64,000 nt of DNA from Streptomyces sp. WMMC500. GTDB lineage: Bacteria > Actinomycetota > Actinomycetes > Streptomycetales > Streptomycetaceae. This document shows positions 16,406 to 24,613 of the stretch, piece by piece; within the stretch, counting starts at the first letter, position 1; the number at the start of each line of letters is the position of its first letter. Under the pieces are notes generated by a model that was not told the origin of the DNA, ran no database searches, and saw only the letters and a program-made list of their open reading frames with translations. The position numbers and the translations under genes were made by a program. The stretch spans positions 2,776,001-2,840,000 of the forward strand of contig NZ_CP114905.1 of assembly GCF_027497195.1 (NCBI RefSeq), given 5' to 3'.

Positions 16406-16790
16406 CTGCGGCTTCTGCACCGGGTGGGCCGACTTCGGGCGCCGGCGGTTCGCGCCCGAGGTGCGGATCGTGCCGTGGCAGTCGGTGGACCCGGCGGCGT
16501 ACGGGGTGCCGGAGGAGCGGCTGCTGCGCGAGGTGGTGCTGGTCGAGGAGGCGGAGCAGGCGTCCGAAGGCCCCGGCGCGGGCTCCCGGCCGGGCGGCGC
16601 GATGGCCATCGCCGGCACCCTGCGCAGCGGCAACCGCGCCGGGCGGCTCCTGGGCCGCGCCCTCGCCGCGCGGCCCGTTCGCCGCCCCGCCGCCGCCTGC
16701 TACCGCCTGGTCTCCCGCAACCGCTACCGCCTGCGCTTCCCCTTCCTCCCCGCCCGCTCGGGCGCGAGCTGCGGCGTCGACCGCCCCTAG
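16383..16790 (+). CDS. DCC-family thiol-disulfide-like protein (DUF393)
   Basis: A 135-residue DUF393 protein. The family-naming motif is at the very N-terminus: YDGDCGFC with Cys9 and Cys12, a thioredoxin-like CxxC. PWQSVDP follows at the expected spacing, and the C-terminal SRNRYRLRF block is also typical. AGGAGG lies 8 bp before the ATG, inside the end of the O-methyltransferase gene. DCC proteins recurrently occur next to HTTM-domain proteins (known association). That makes the HTTM fusion 2 kb away a likely functional neighbour. The redox or isomerase role has not been established for the family. Confidence 0.85.
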   Translation: MLLLYDGDCGFCTGWADFGRRRFAPEVRIVPWQSVDPAAYGVPEERLLREVVLVEEAEQASEGPGAGSRPGGAMAIAGTLRSGNRAGRLLGRALAARPVRRPAAACYRLVSRNRYRLRFPFLPARSGASCGVDRP

Positions 16791-16817
16791 GGCACAGATC
16801 GCAGCCGACCAGGTTAT

Positions 16818-16833
16818 TCAACCGAACGGTTGA
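16818..16833. promoter_or_regulatory. Operator copy 1 of the ArsR-type regulator
   Basis: TCAACCGAACGGTTGA, a perfect 16-bp palindrome that overlaps the -35 of the promoter at 16830. A second, slightly imperfect copy lies 45 bp downstream. Both are preceded by TTAT. Confidence 0.75.
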
Positions 16834-16858
16834 CCATATGCGACGACCGGGCTAGCGT
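16830..16858 (+). promoter_or_regulatory. Promoter of the ArsR/AHSA1-DinB operon
   Basis: -35 TTGACC (16830-16835), 17-bp spacer, -10 TAGCGT (16853-16858), a near-ideal streptomycete housekeeping promoter framed by two operator copies. Confidence 0.75.
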
Positions 16859-16862
16859 TTAT

Positions 16863-16878
16863 TCAACCGATCAGTTGA
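16863..16878. promoter_or_regulatory. Operator copy 2 of the ArsR-type regulator
   Basis: TCAACCGATCAGTTGA, differing from the perfect palindrome at 16818 at two or three positions. It covers the expected transcription start and ends 10 bp before the regulator's ATG. Confidence 0.7.
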
Positions 16879-16888
16879 GGACGTGGAG

Positions 16889-17278
16889 ATGACCTCGGTC
16901 CCCGAGCCCGAGCCCGACGAGCGGCTGTCCCTGGTGTTCTCCGCGCTGGCGGACCCGACCCGGCGCGACATCGTGGCCCGCCTCACCGCGGGCGACGCCA
17001 CCGTGGGCGAGCTGGCCGAGCCGTACGACGTCAGCGTGCAGGCCGTCTCCAAGCACATCCGCGTGCTGGAGGACGCCGGCCTGGTCAGCCGCAGCCGGGA
17101 CGCCCAGCGGCGGCCCTGCCACCTGGAGGCGGAGGTCTTCGACCTCATGACGAAGTGGATAGAGCGCTACCGGCGCGCGGCGGAGGACCGTTACCGCCGC
17201 CTGGACGCCGTCCTGGAGCGGATGGACGCCCGGGACGGGCCGCCGGTGACGAACCCCCGGAAAGAAGAGGCATCATGA
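16889..17278 (+). CDS. ArsR-family repressor
   Basis: A 129-residue winged-helix regulator. FSALADPTRRDIVARL is the standard ArsR helix-1/2 signature, and YDVSVQAVSKHIRVLEDAGL is the recognition-helix region. No metal-binding cysteine box (ELCVCDL) is present, so it belongs to the metal-independent branch that is typically paired with AHSA1 proteins. ATG 16889 (GAGG 9 bp upstream) is preferred over GTG 16883. Its stop overlaps the ATG of the downstream AHSA1-DinB gene (ATGA). Two palindromic operators embrace the promoter, indicating tight autorepression. Confidence 0.9.
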   Translation: MTSVPEPEPDERLSLVFSALADPTRRDIVARLTAGDATVGELAEPYDVSVQAVSKHIRVLEDAGLVSRSRDAQRRPCHLEAEVFDLMTKWIERYRRAAEDRYRRLDAVLERMDARDGPPVTNPRKEEAS

Positions 17279-18315
17279 GCACGACGCACACCCGCCACCG
17301 CAACGAGACCGGGATCACCGTCGACCCGGTCCTCCCCACCATCGTGGTCACCCGGGAGTTCGAGGCCCCGCCGGAGCGCGTGTTCCGCGCGCACACCGAC
17401 CCCGACCTCGTCGCCCAGTGGCTCGGCCCGCGCGGGCTGACGATGACCATCGACCGGTACGACGCCCGCACCGCCGGCTCGTACCGCTACGTCCACGCCG
17501 ACGAGGAGGGCAACGAGTACGCCTTCCACGGCGTGTTCCACGAGGTGCGCCCCGCCGAGCGCATCGTCCAGACCTTCACCTACGAGGGCATGCCCGACAG
17601 CGTCAGCCTGGAGACCGCCGTCTTCGAGGACCTCGGCGGGCGCACCCGGCTGACCGCCACCTCGCTGCTCGACTCCCTCGAGTCCCGCGACGGCATGATC
17701 TCCAGCGGCGCCGAGATCGGCATCCGCGAGGGGTACGAGCAGTTGGACGACCTGCTCGACGGCACCCGCGCGGCGGCCGAACACCGCCGGATCGCCGACG
17801 GGTTCACCGCGCGCGTCCGCGGCGTCCCCGCGGACGCGTGGGACAACCCGGCGCCGTGCGAGGGCTGGGTCGCCCGCGACGTCGTACGGCACCTCGTCGA
17901 GTGGGTCCCCGGCTTCCTGAAGGCGGGCGCCGGCATCGAACTGCCGAAGGGGCCCGCGGTGGACGACGACCCGGTGGCGGCCTGGCAGGTCCACAGCGAC
18001 GCCGTGCAGGCCGTCCTGGACGACCCGGCCACGGCGGGCAGGACGCTGTCGCACCCGGAGACCGGCGACCTCCCGCTGGCCCAGGCGATCGACCGCTTCT
18101 ACACCGCCGACGTCTTCATGCACACCTGGGATCTGGCCCGGGCCACCGGCCAGGACGAGCGGCTGGATCCGGCCAAGTGCGCCGCGCTGCTGGCGGGGAT
18201 GCTGCCGATGGACGAGGTCCTGCGGGCCAGCGGCCACTACGGACCGCGCGTCGAGGTCCCGGAGAGCGCCGACGTGCAGACCCGCCTGCTGGCCTTCATC
18301 GGCCGCACGCCCTGA
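17275..18315 (+). CDS. AHSA1/SRPBCC domain fused to a DinB/TIGR03086-like domain
   Basis: A 346-residue fusion. Residues about 20-160 are an AHSA1 (Aha1-C-like SRPBCC) fold: VVTREFEAPPERVFRAHTDP, AQWLGPRGLTM, FHEVRPAERIVQTF, GYEQLDDLL. Residues about 165-346 are a DinB/maleylpyruvate-isomerase-like domain: FTARVRGVPADAWDNPAPCE, DVVRHLVEW, and FMHTWDLARATGQ, whose HTWDLA motif is typical of TIGR03086 proteins. ArsR-AHSA1 gene pairs are common in actinobacteria. Here the partner has acquired a second enzyme-like domain. Translation is coupled to the repressor. Substrates are unknown; metal-dependent thiol transfer is a family-level possibility for the second half. Confidence 0.85.
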   Translation: MSTTHTRHRNETGITVDPVLPTIVVTREFEAPPERVFRAHTDPDLVAQWLGPRGLTMTIDRYDARTAGSYRYVHADEEGNEYAFHGVFHEVRPAERIVQTFTYEGMPDSVSLETAVFEDLGGRTRLTATSLLDSLESRDGMISSGAEIGIREGYEQLDDLLDGTRAAAEHRRIADGFTARVRGVPADAWDNPAPCEGWVARDVVRHLVEWVPGFLKAGAGIELPKGPAVDDDPVAAWQVHSDAVQAVLDDPATAGRTLSHPETGDLPLAQAIDRFYTADVFMHTWDLARATGQDERLDPAKCAALLAGMLPMDEVLRASGHYGPRVEVPESADVQTRLLAFIGRTP

Positions 18316-18342
18316 ACCCGGCGGGCCCCGGCCGGCCCCGTT

Positions 18343-18377
18343 CCTGTCCCTGCCGCGCCGCCCGCGGCAGGGACAGG
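18343..18377 (+). terminator. Strong hairpin terminator after the AHSA1-DinB gene
   Basis: A perfect 15-bp stem (18343-18357 with 18363-18377) and a 5-base loop, 28 bp after the stop codon. Confidence 0.8.
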
Positions 18378-18527
18378 TCCGTGCAGTGCAGCGTATGCGC
18401 TGGTGAGCCGCGCGTCCGGGTCATGCCGCGGATTTGGCCGACACTTGACGGTCGCTTAACCCGCCGCCGCTAGGGGAAGTCAGGGGTCCCGGTCCGGAAC
18501 CCGGGGCCGCCGTGATCGGATGGCGGC

Positions 18528-19040
18528 ATGTCCCCCGAACCCCGTGCGCGGCTCGTCGCCTTCGGCGACGAGCTCGTCGCCATCCACCGCCGGCTCCGCG
18601 CCGAGCTGGCCCGGCTCCGTAGGGAAACCGACGACTACCTGGCCGGCGGCCCCCGGCCGCGCGACCTCAAGACCCACTGCCTGGCCTTCTGCGTCGCCCT
18701 GACCTCGCACCACACCGGCGAGGACCGCGGCGCGTTCCCCGCCCTCGCCGCGCGCCACCCCGGCCTGCGGCCGCTGATCGAGAAGATGGAGGAGGACCAC
18801 GCCATGGTCAGCGGCCTGCTGCAGAGCCTGGAGCGGGTCCTCGACGAGGTGCCCGACGACCCGCACGAGCGGGACGCGGCGCGCGTGCGCGGCGAGTTGG
18901 AGGGGCTCGGCGCGATCGTGGAGTCGCACTTCCGCTTCGAGGAGCGGACGATCGTCGAGGCCCTGGACGCGCTGCCGGCCGAGGCGGGCAGCACCGAAGA
19001 CCTGCTGGGGCTGCCGGGCACGGCGCGGGGCGGCGGGTAA
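18528..19040 (+). CDS. Hemerythrin HHE-domain protein
   Basis: A 170-residue four-helix-bundle protein. Candidate di-iron ligands are in the expected order: His20, His61/His62 with Glu65 (HHTGED), His91 (EEDHAMV), and His134 with Glu138 (HFRFEE). This matches cytoplasmic HHE proteins of actinomycetes, which bind oxygen or NO or handle iron. GGATGG sits 4 bp before the ATG. It is a single gene with a terminator upstream. Confidence 0.9.
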   Translation: MSPEPRARLVAFGDELVAIHRRLRAELARLRRETDDYLAGGPRPRDLKTHCLAFCVALTSHHTGEDRGAFPALAARHPGLRPLIEKMEEDHAMVSGLLQSLERVLDEVPDDPHERDAARVRGELEGLGAIVESHFRFEERTIVEALDALPAEAGSTEDLLGLPGTARGGG

Positions 19041-19070
19041 CGGGCGGGCGCCGGGCCGGAATCCGGTGGG

Positions 19071-19667
19071 TCAGGCGGCGCGGAAGGCGGCGGCGGCGTC
19101 CATCGACTCGATGCCGTAGGTGACGGAGCCGACCGGAGTGCCGCCCGCGACGTCGTGGATACGGGCCGCGGCGTCGGCGCCGAAGCCGCCGAAGACCTCG
19201 ATCAGACCCACGTCCGCCTCCCGCGCCACCCGCTCCGCCGCCGCGAGGTCCGGCACCGCCACCGCGCGGAAGCCGAAGCCGCCCTCGCGCTCGACGACCA
19301 GCCGGTCCCGGCGCGGGTCCGCGCCCGGCAGCAGGATCAGGAACAGCTCCGACTGGTCCTGCCCCGCCAGGAACGTCAGATGGAACCGGGAGATCGCCGC
19401 CAGCGACTCGCTGCCGTAGCCGATCGCCCCGACCGGCACCCGGTCCCCGACCTCGGCGATCACCTTCGCCGCCCCCACGGGACCGAACCCGCCGCAGAGC
19501 TCGACCAGCCCGGCGCCCTCCGTCACCAGAGCGGCGATCGCGGGAGCCGCCTCCGCCTCGTCCGGCACGGCGAGCAGCGTCACGCGCCGCCCGCCGGCCT
19601 CGAAGACGGTCCTGGTCCCCTCGGGGGCGGCGTCGGGCTGCGGGAAGACCACGATCGACTCGGGCAT
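19071..19667 (-). CDS. DUF6506-type protein with an internal duplication
   Basis: A 198-residue protein of unknown function made of two similar halves. GLVELCGGFGPVGAAKVI with PVGAIGYGSES (about 50-90) is mirrored by GLIEVFGGFGADAAARIH with PVGSVTYGIES (about 150-190). Each half resembles the DUF6506 family, normally a single domain of about 100 residues. No signal peptide or membrane segment is seen. The glycine-rich GGFG loops suggest a nucleotide- or small-ligand-binding alpha/beta fold, which is inference. It diverges from the large BTAD regulator with a 107-bp gap, so it may be a target of that regulator. Confidence 0.75.
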   Translation of the reverse strand: MPESIVVFPQPDAAPEGTRTVFEAGGRRVTLLAVPDEAEAAPAIAALVTEGAGLVELCGGFGPVGAAKVIAEVGDRVPVGAIGYGSESLAAISRFHLTFLAGQDQSELFLILLPGADPRRDRLVVEREGGFGFRAVAVPDLAAAERVAREADVGLIEVFGGFGADAAARIHDVAGGTPVGSVTYGIESMDAAAAFRAA

Positions 19668-19737
19668 GGTGTCGCTCCTCGGTGTCTGGGGGCGCGGGGT
19701 GCGCTCCGCGGGTACGGCAACGACGCTACGGAGCCGC

Positions 19738-19771
19738 GCTGACGGTCCGCTGACCGTCCGCTTACGATCGC
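19738..19771 (+). promoter_or_regulatory. Triple 11-bp direct repeat and -10 at the BTAD-regulator promoter
   Basis: CTGACGGTCCG (19739-19749), CTGACCGTCCG (19750-19760) and the degenerate CTTACGATCGC (19761-19771). The third copy contains the -10-like TACGAT (19763-19768), so the transcript would start near the ATG at 19775 and be leaderless. Heptads in 11-bp steps placed 7-8 bp before a -10 is the arrangement known for SARP/AfsR binding sites, suggesting autoregulation. Confidence 0.6.
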
Positions 19772-19774
19772 CGG

Positions 19775-22700
19775 ATGCGCTTCGGTGTGCTCGGGCCGCT
19801 CGCCGTCTGGACCGACACGGGGCAGGACGTCGCCGTGCCGGGCGCCAAGGTGCGCGCGCTGCTGGCGGACCTGCTGGTGCACCACGGACGGGCGGTGTCC
19901 GCGCAGACGCTGATCGAGGACCTGTGGGAGGGCACGCCGCCCGCGGGGGCCACGGGGGCGCTGCAGTCGAAGGTCGCCCAGTTGCGCCGCGCGCTGGAGC
20001 GGGCCGAGCCGGGCGGCCGGGCCCTGGTGGAGCGGGCCCCGCACGGCTACCGGCTGCGGGCGGAGCCGGACCGCGTGGACGCGGCCCGGTTCGCGGAGCT
20101 GGCGGCGGCGGGGCGGCACGGGGAGGCGCTGGCGCTGTGGCGGGGGCCGGCGTACGCGGGCTTCGCGGAGGCGCCGTTCGCGCGGGCGGCGGCGGAGCGG
20201 CTGGAGGAGCGGCGGGTCACGGCGTTCGAGGGGCTGGCGGAGGAGGCCGTGGCACGCGGCGCACACGGCGCGCTGGCCGACGAGCTGGCGGCGATGCTGG
20301 CGGCGCATCCGCTGCGCGAACGGCTGCACGCGGTACGGATCCGCGGGCTGTACCTCGACGGCCGGCAGGCGGAGGCGCTGGCCGCGTACCGGGAGATCAG
20401 GGACCGGCTGGCCCGGGAGCTGGGGGTGGACCCGGGTCCTGAGCTGACGGCGGTGCACGCGGCGGTGCTGCGGCAGGACCCGGCGCTGGCAGAGGGCGGG
20501 TCCCCGGGACCGGCGGAGCCCGCCGGACTCGCGCCGTCCGGCGGGCCCGTGCCGTACGCCGGGCTCGCCGCCCTCGTCGGCCGGGACGAGGCCGTCGCCG
20601 AGGTCCGGGCGCTGCTCCGGGCGCACCGGCTCGTCACGCTCACCGGCCCCGCCGGGGTCGGCAAGACGCGGCTGGCGCTGGAGGTGGCGGCGGCGGAGGG
20701 CGGCGCGCGGGTGGTGGAGTTGGCGGGTGTCGACGCCGCCGGGGCCCGGCGGGACCCGGCCGTCCTGGCCGAGCGGATCGCCGGGGCGCTCGGCGTACGC
20801 GGCGACCTGGGCCGCGCGCTCGGCACCCGTCGCCTGCTGCTCGTCCTCGACACCGTCGAGCACCTGGCCGTGCCGGCGGCCCGGCTGGTCGTGGCGCTGC
20901 TGGGCGCGGCCCCCGGGCTGCGGGTCCTGGCCACCGGGCGCGAGCCGCTGGCCGTGCCCGGCGAACGGCAGTGGCCCGTCGCGCCGCTGGCGGCGCGGGC
21001 GGCGGTGCGGCTCTTCCGCGAGCGGGTCGCCGACGCCGTGCCCGGCTTCACCGGGGACGACGCCGAGATCGCGGCCGTCTGCCGGCGCCTGGACGGCCTG
21101 CCGCTGGCGATCGAGCTGGCGGCGGCGCGGGTGCGCACGCTCGGCCTGCGCGAGGTCGCGGCCCGGCTCGACGACCGCTTCCGGCTGCTCGGCGCGGGCG
21201 CGCGCACGCTGCGCGCGGCGTTCGACTGGAGCTGGGAGCTGCTGGACGACGGCGAACGGGCGGTGCTGCGGCGGCTGTCGGTGTGCGCGGGCGGGTTCGA
21301 CCTGGCGACGGCCGAGGCGGTCGCCGCGGGTCCGGGGGTCGCGCGCGGGGACGTGGCGGGGACGGTGGCGGCGCTGGCGGACCGCTCGCTGATCACCGTG
21401 GACGGGCCGGCGGCGGGCCGGTTCGGGCTGCTGGAGAGCGTGGCGGCGTACGCCCGGGAGCGGCTGGCGGACGCGGAGGAGGCGACGGCGTACGCGGCCC
21501 GCCACGCCCGGTACTTCACGCGCCTGGCGGAGCAGGCGGACGGCCGGCTCCGCGGTCCGGAGCAACGGGAGTGGCTGCGCCGCCTGGACGCGGAGACGCC
21601 GAACCTGCGGGCGGCGCTGGCGGGCTGCCTGGCACGGCACGAGGGCGGGGCGGCGCTGCGGCTGTGCGGGGCACTGGGCTGGTACTGGTTCCTCCGGGGC
21701 CGGTACCGGGAGGCCCACCGCGCCTTCGGCGCCGCGCTGGCGGCGACGGACCCGCCGGACGCGCCGGCCGGCGGGACCGGGGCGGGCGGTGCGACCCGTC
21801 CCGGGGCTCCGGACCTCCGGGACCGTCCGGCAGGCCCGGGCCGGGACGGCGCCGGCCCCGGCGCCCCCGCGGGCCCGGACGCGTCGCACGGCGGGGGGCA
21901 CGAGCCCGGCCGGGACCGGCCGGAGGCAGACGGTCCCGCGTCCGCGGTCGCCGACGGTGGCTCCGGCCGTACCGGGGCGCTCGTGTGGCGGGCCGCGCTG
22001 GAGGCGTGGGAGCGCATGCCCGGGGGCGAGCCGCTCGGCGCCGCGCCGCCGTCGAGCACCTCCCGGCAGCGCTGGCTGCTCGGCTTCGCGCGCGCCGACG
22101 GCGGGGATCTGCCCGCCGCGGTGCGGGAAGTCGACCGCGCCCTCGCCGACTTCCGGCGGGCCGGCGACCGGTGGGGCGTCGCCGCGGCGCTCGGGGTGCT
22201 CGGCTGGGAGTCGTTGCGGCTGGGCGACACCGGTGCCGCCCGGCGCGAGGGCGAGGAGGCACGGGAGCTGTTCCGGGAGGCCGGGGACCTGTGGGGGCAG
22301 GCGCACGCGCTGCGGTTGCTCGGCGTGCTCGCCGAGGTCGGCGGCGACTACGAGCGCGCCGGCCGCCTGCACCGGGAGGGCCTTGCCGCCGCCGAGGAAC
22401 TTCAGTTGTGGCCCGTCGTGGTGGAGGAGTTCTCCCAGCTCGGCCGGCTCGCCGCGCTCGCCGGGGCGTACGCCCGCGCCGACGCCCACTACGGCCGTGC
22501 CCTGCACGTCGCCCGCGAGCGGGGCTTCCACCACGGCGTCGTCCACGCCCGCGTCGGCCTCGGGACCTCCGCCCGCAGACAGGGCCGGCTCGACGCCGCC
22601 GAGGAACACCTGCACGCCGCCGAGCAGGCCCACCGCGCCGACGGATACCGCTCCGGACTCGCCTACGTCCTCGCCGAACTCGGCTTCGTCGCCGAGCAGC

Positions 22701-22945
22701 GCGGTGACGCCGACAAGGCCCGGGCCCACCACACGGAGAGCCTGGCGCTGGCCCGCGCCGCGTCCGACCCGCGGGCCGTGGCGCTGGCGACCGAAGGGCT
22801 GGCCGGGGCCGCGTCGCTGGCGGGCGACGGGGCCGGCGCCGCCCGCCTCCTCGCCGAGGCCGCCCGGATCCGCCCCCTGCCGCCGGCGGAACGCACCGAC
22901 GTCGACCGCATCGCGGCCCGTATCGCGGAGGCCCCCGGCCCGTAG
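19775..22945 (+). CDS. AfsR-like regulator: OmpR/BTAD DNA-binding, NB-ARC ATPase, TPR-type C-terminus
   Basis: A 1056-residue regulator. Residues 1-90 form an OmpR-type winged helix (FGVLGPLAVW, LLVHHGRAVSAQTLIEDLW). About 95-245 is the bacterial activation domain (LREVLHAVRIRG-like helices ending RLARELGVDPGPEL). About 265-560 is an AAA/NB-ARC ATPase with Walker A GPAGVGKT (291-298) and Walker B LLLVLDTVEHL. From about 590 there are helical TPR-like repeats, interrupted by a Gly/Pro-rich insertion near 665-735. Such SARP-ATPase proteins are ATP-gated activators of secondary metabolism or stress genes. The 11-bp direct repeats at its own promoter suggest autocontrol. It is divergent from the DUF6506 gene. 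Confidence 0.9.
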   Translation: MRFGVLGPLAVWTDTGQDVAVPGAKVRALLADLLVHHGRAVSAQTLIEDLWEGTPPAGATGALQSKVAQLRRALERAEPGGRALVERAPHGYRLRAEPDRVDAARFAELAAAGRHGEALALWRGPAYAGFAEAPFARAAAERLEERRVTAFEGLAEEAVARGAHGALADELAAMLAAHPLRERLHAVRIRGLYLDGRQAEALAAYREIRDRLARELGVDPGPELTAVHAAVLRQDPALAEGGSPGPAEPAGLAPSGGPVPYAGLAALVGRDEAVAEVRALLRAHRLVTLTGPAGVGKTRLALEVAAAEGGARVVELAGVDAAGARRDPAVLAERIAGALGVRGDLGRALGTRRLLLVLDTVEHLAVPAARLVVALLGAAPGLRVLATGREPLAVPGERQWPVAPLAARAAVRLFRERVADAVPGFTGDDAEIAAVCRRLDGLPLAIELAAARVRTLGLREVAARLDDRFRLLGAGARTLRAAFDWSWELLDDGERAVLRRLSVCAGGFDLATAEAVAAGPGVARGDVAGTVAALADRSLITVDGPAAGRFGLLESVAAYARERLADAEEATAYAARHARYFTRLAEQADGRLRGPEQREWLRRLDAETPNLRAALAGCLARHEGGAALRLCGALGWYWFLRGRYREAHRAFGAALAATDPPDAPAGGTGAGGATRPGAPDLRDRPAGPGRDGAGPGAPAGPDASHGGGHEPGRDRPEADGPASAVADGGSGRTGALVWRAALEAWERMPGGEPLGAAPPSSTSRQRWLLGFARADGGDLPAAVREVDRALADFRRAGDRWGVAAALGVLGWESLRLGDTGAARREGEEARELFREAGDLWGQAHALRLLGVLAEVGGDYERAGRLHREGLAAAEELQLWPVVVEEFSQLGRLAALAGAYARADAHYGRALHVARERGFHHGVVHARVGLGTSARRQGRLDAAEEHLHAAEQAHRADGYRSGLAYVLAELGFVAEQRGDADKARAHHTESLALARAASDPRAVALATEGLAGAASLAGDGAGAARLLAEAARIRPLPPAERTDVDRIAARIAEAPGP

Positions 22946-23017
22946 GACGCCCGCGTCCCCGGGACATGGCGGCGACCGCCGGGACGCCCGCGTGCTACGT
23001 CAGCCGCACCGTGCTCC

Positions 23018-23464
23018 TCACACCGGCCCCGGCGCCCGGAGCGTCGCCCACACCAGGTACCCCGCCCCCGAAGGCTCCGTCCCCCACGCCTCGCTCAGGG
23101 CCGCCACCAGACCCAGCCCCCGCCCGCACTCGTCCTCCGGCCCGGCGAACGTCCGGATCGGGACGGCGAACGAGCCGCCCTGGTCCCGCACCTCCACCCG
23201 CACCCCCGGCGCCCGCAGCGCCAGCCGGCAGACGATCCTGCCGCCGTCGGCGTACAGCACGGCGTTGGTCACCAGCTCGGAGACCACCACCTGCGCGGCG
23301 CCGCACACGTCGTCGCATAACCGCCAGCGGCCGAGCACCCGCCTGGCGTGCGCGCGCGCCTCGGCCGCCGCCTCGGCCCGCGCCACCAGCTCGAAGCTCT
23401 CGCCGTGCGCCGCGTGGTCGAAGTCCGCCGTGGCGCCGAGCGCGCGGTGGGATGAGGAGGCCAT
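23018..23464 (-). CDS. RsbW-like ATP-binding regulatory protein (HATPase_c)
   Basis: A 148-residue GHKL-fold protein. VVVSELVTNAVLYA is the N-box and VRDQGG the G1 box. GRGLGLVAALSEAWG is the G2 region. Short stand-alone ATPases of this type act as anti-sigma-like kinases or ATP-dependent partners of XRE/DUF397 pairs. The ATG at 23464 opens MASSSHRAL; a longer in-frame extension upstream is not conserved in character. It diverges from the XRE regulator, and together with the DUF397 gene it forms the streptomycete triad known from whiJ/abaA-like loci. Confidence 0.88.
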   Translation of the reverse strand: MASSSHRALGATADFDHAAHGESFELVARAEAAAEARAHARRVLGRWRLCDDVCGAAQVVVSELVTNAVLYADGGRIVCRLALRAPGVRVEVRDQGGSFAVPIRTFAGPEDECGRGLGLVAALSEAWGTEPSGAGYLVWATLRAPGPV

Positions 23465-23719
23465 GGCCGGGTGCCTTCCGTACGTCCGTCGAGGGGGCCA
23501 CGGCCTCCGACCGCCCGGAGCTTCGTGCGCGGCGGGCGTCGGCCGTGTGAACGGCGTCACACGGCAACTATGCGTGGGCGCGGCACAGATCGCAAGCGCC
23601 GTTTTGCAGACTGCACGCGCGGGAATGCATAACGCTGCGAGCGATCCCACCGGCGTGACAGACTGCGCAGCGGCAAATCCGGCGAGAACGCCCCGAGTTG
23701 GCCGGGGAGGTGCGGTCCC

Positions 23720-24613
23720 ATGGCGCGAGCGGGCTCCGAGGCGGGCACGGCGGGCGCATCCGGCCAGTCGGCCCCCACGGCCGGCCAGCTCGTGCTGGGC
23801 CGCCGCCTGCAGCACCTGCGCGAGACCGCCGGGTTCACCCCCGAGCAGGCCGCCAGGGCGCTACGCGTCAACGCGACCAGTGTCCGGCGCATGGAGAAGG
23901 CCGAAGTCGGCCTGAAGTACGCGTCCGTGGAGAAGCTGCTGCGCACCTACGGGCTGCCGCAGGAGGACATCGAGTCCTTCCTCGACCTCGTCGAGGAGGC
24001 CAACAAGCCCGGCTGGTGGCACCGGTTCCGCGACGTCCTGCCGGAGAACTTCGGCCTGTACGTGAGCCTGGAGTCGGCGGCCACCCTCATCCGCGCGTAC
24101 GAGCCGCACTGCGTGCCCGGCCTGCTCCAGACCGAGGACTACGCCCGCGCCCTGCTGTCCGCGGGACACCTTCCGCTGGCCGCCGGGGAGCGCGAACGCC
24201 GTGTCGCCCTGCGCATGCGGCGCCAGGGGCTGCTCATACGCGAGCCGAAGCCGCTGCGGCTGTGGGCCATCGTCGACGAGGCGGCCCTGCGCCGCACCGT
24301 GGGCGGGCCGCAGACGATGCGCGCGCAGCTCGACCGGCTGGTGGAGACCGCCCGGATGCCGAACGTCACCCTCCAGGTGCTCCCGTTCGACACCGGCCCG
24401 CACCCGGCCATGTACGGCCCGCTGCACCTGCTGCGCTTCCCCGCCCCGGAGCTGGGCGACTTCGGCTACAGCGAGAGCCTGACAGGACCCGCCTACGTGG
24501 AGGACACCGCGCTGGTCTCCCAGTGCCTGGAAGCCCTCAACCGGATATCCACGCAGGCACCGCCGGCACATCAGACCGAGAACATCATCGCCAACATCCG
24601 GAAGGAAGTATGA
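23720..24613 (+). CDS. XRE-family regulator with DUF5753 (WhiJ-like)
   Basis: A 297-residue protein. The N-terminal XRE helix-turn-helix runs from about 25 to 80 (LGRRLQHLRETAGFTPEQAA, TSVRRMEKAEVG). The DUF5753 domain follows (about 95-280), with its hallmark YEPHCVPGLLQTEDYARALL and TLQVLPFDTGPHPAMYGPLH. GGGGAGGTG lies 8 bp before the ATG. The stop overlaps the start of the DUF397 gene. Streptomycetes carry dozens of such pairs; characterised ones (WhiJ-type) repress differentiation or antibiotic genes until relieved by the DUF397 partner. Confidence 0.92.
   Translation: MARAGSEAGTAGASGQSAPTAGQLVLGRRLQHLRETAGFTPEQAARALRVNATSVRRMEKAEVGLKYASVEKLLRTYGLPQEDIESFLDLVEEANKPGWWHRFRDVLPENFGLYVSLESAATLIRAYEPHCVPGLLQTEDYARALLSAGHLPLAAGERERRVALRMRRQGLLIREPKPLRLWAIVDEAALRRTVGGPQTMRAQLDRLVETARMPNVTLQVLPFDTGPHPAMYGPLHLLRFPAPELGDFGYSESLTGPAYVEDTALVSQCLEALNRISTQAPPAHQTENIIANIRKEV

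Noticed and set aside
22947..22991. Direct repeat GGACGCCCGCGT on either side of the BTAD-regulator 3' end
   Set aside because: Two copies of 12 bp in GC-rich noncoding DNA; no mobile-element or recombination context.
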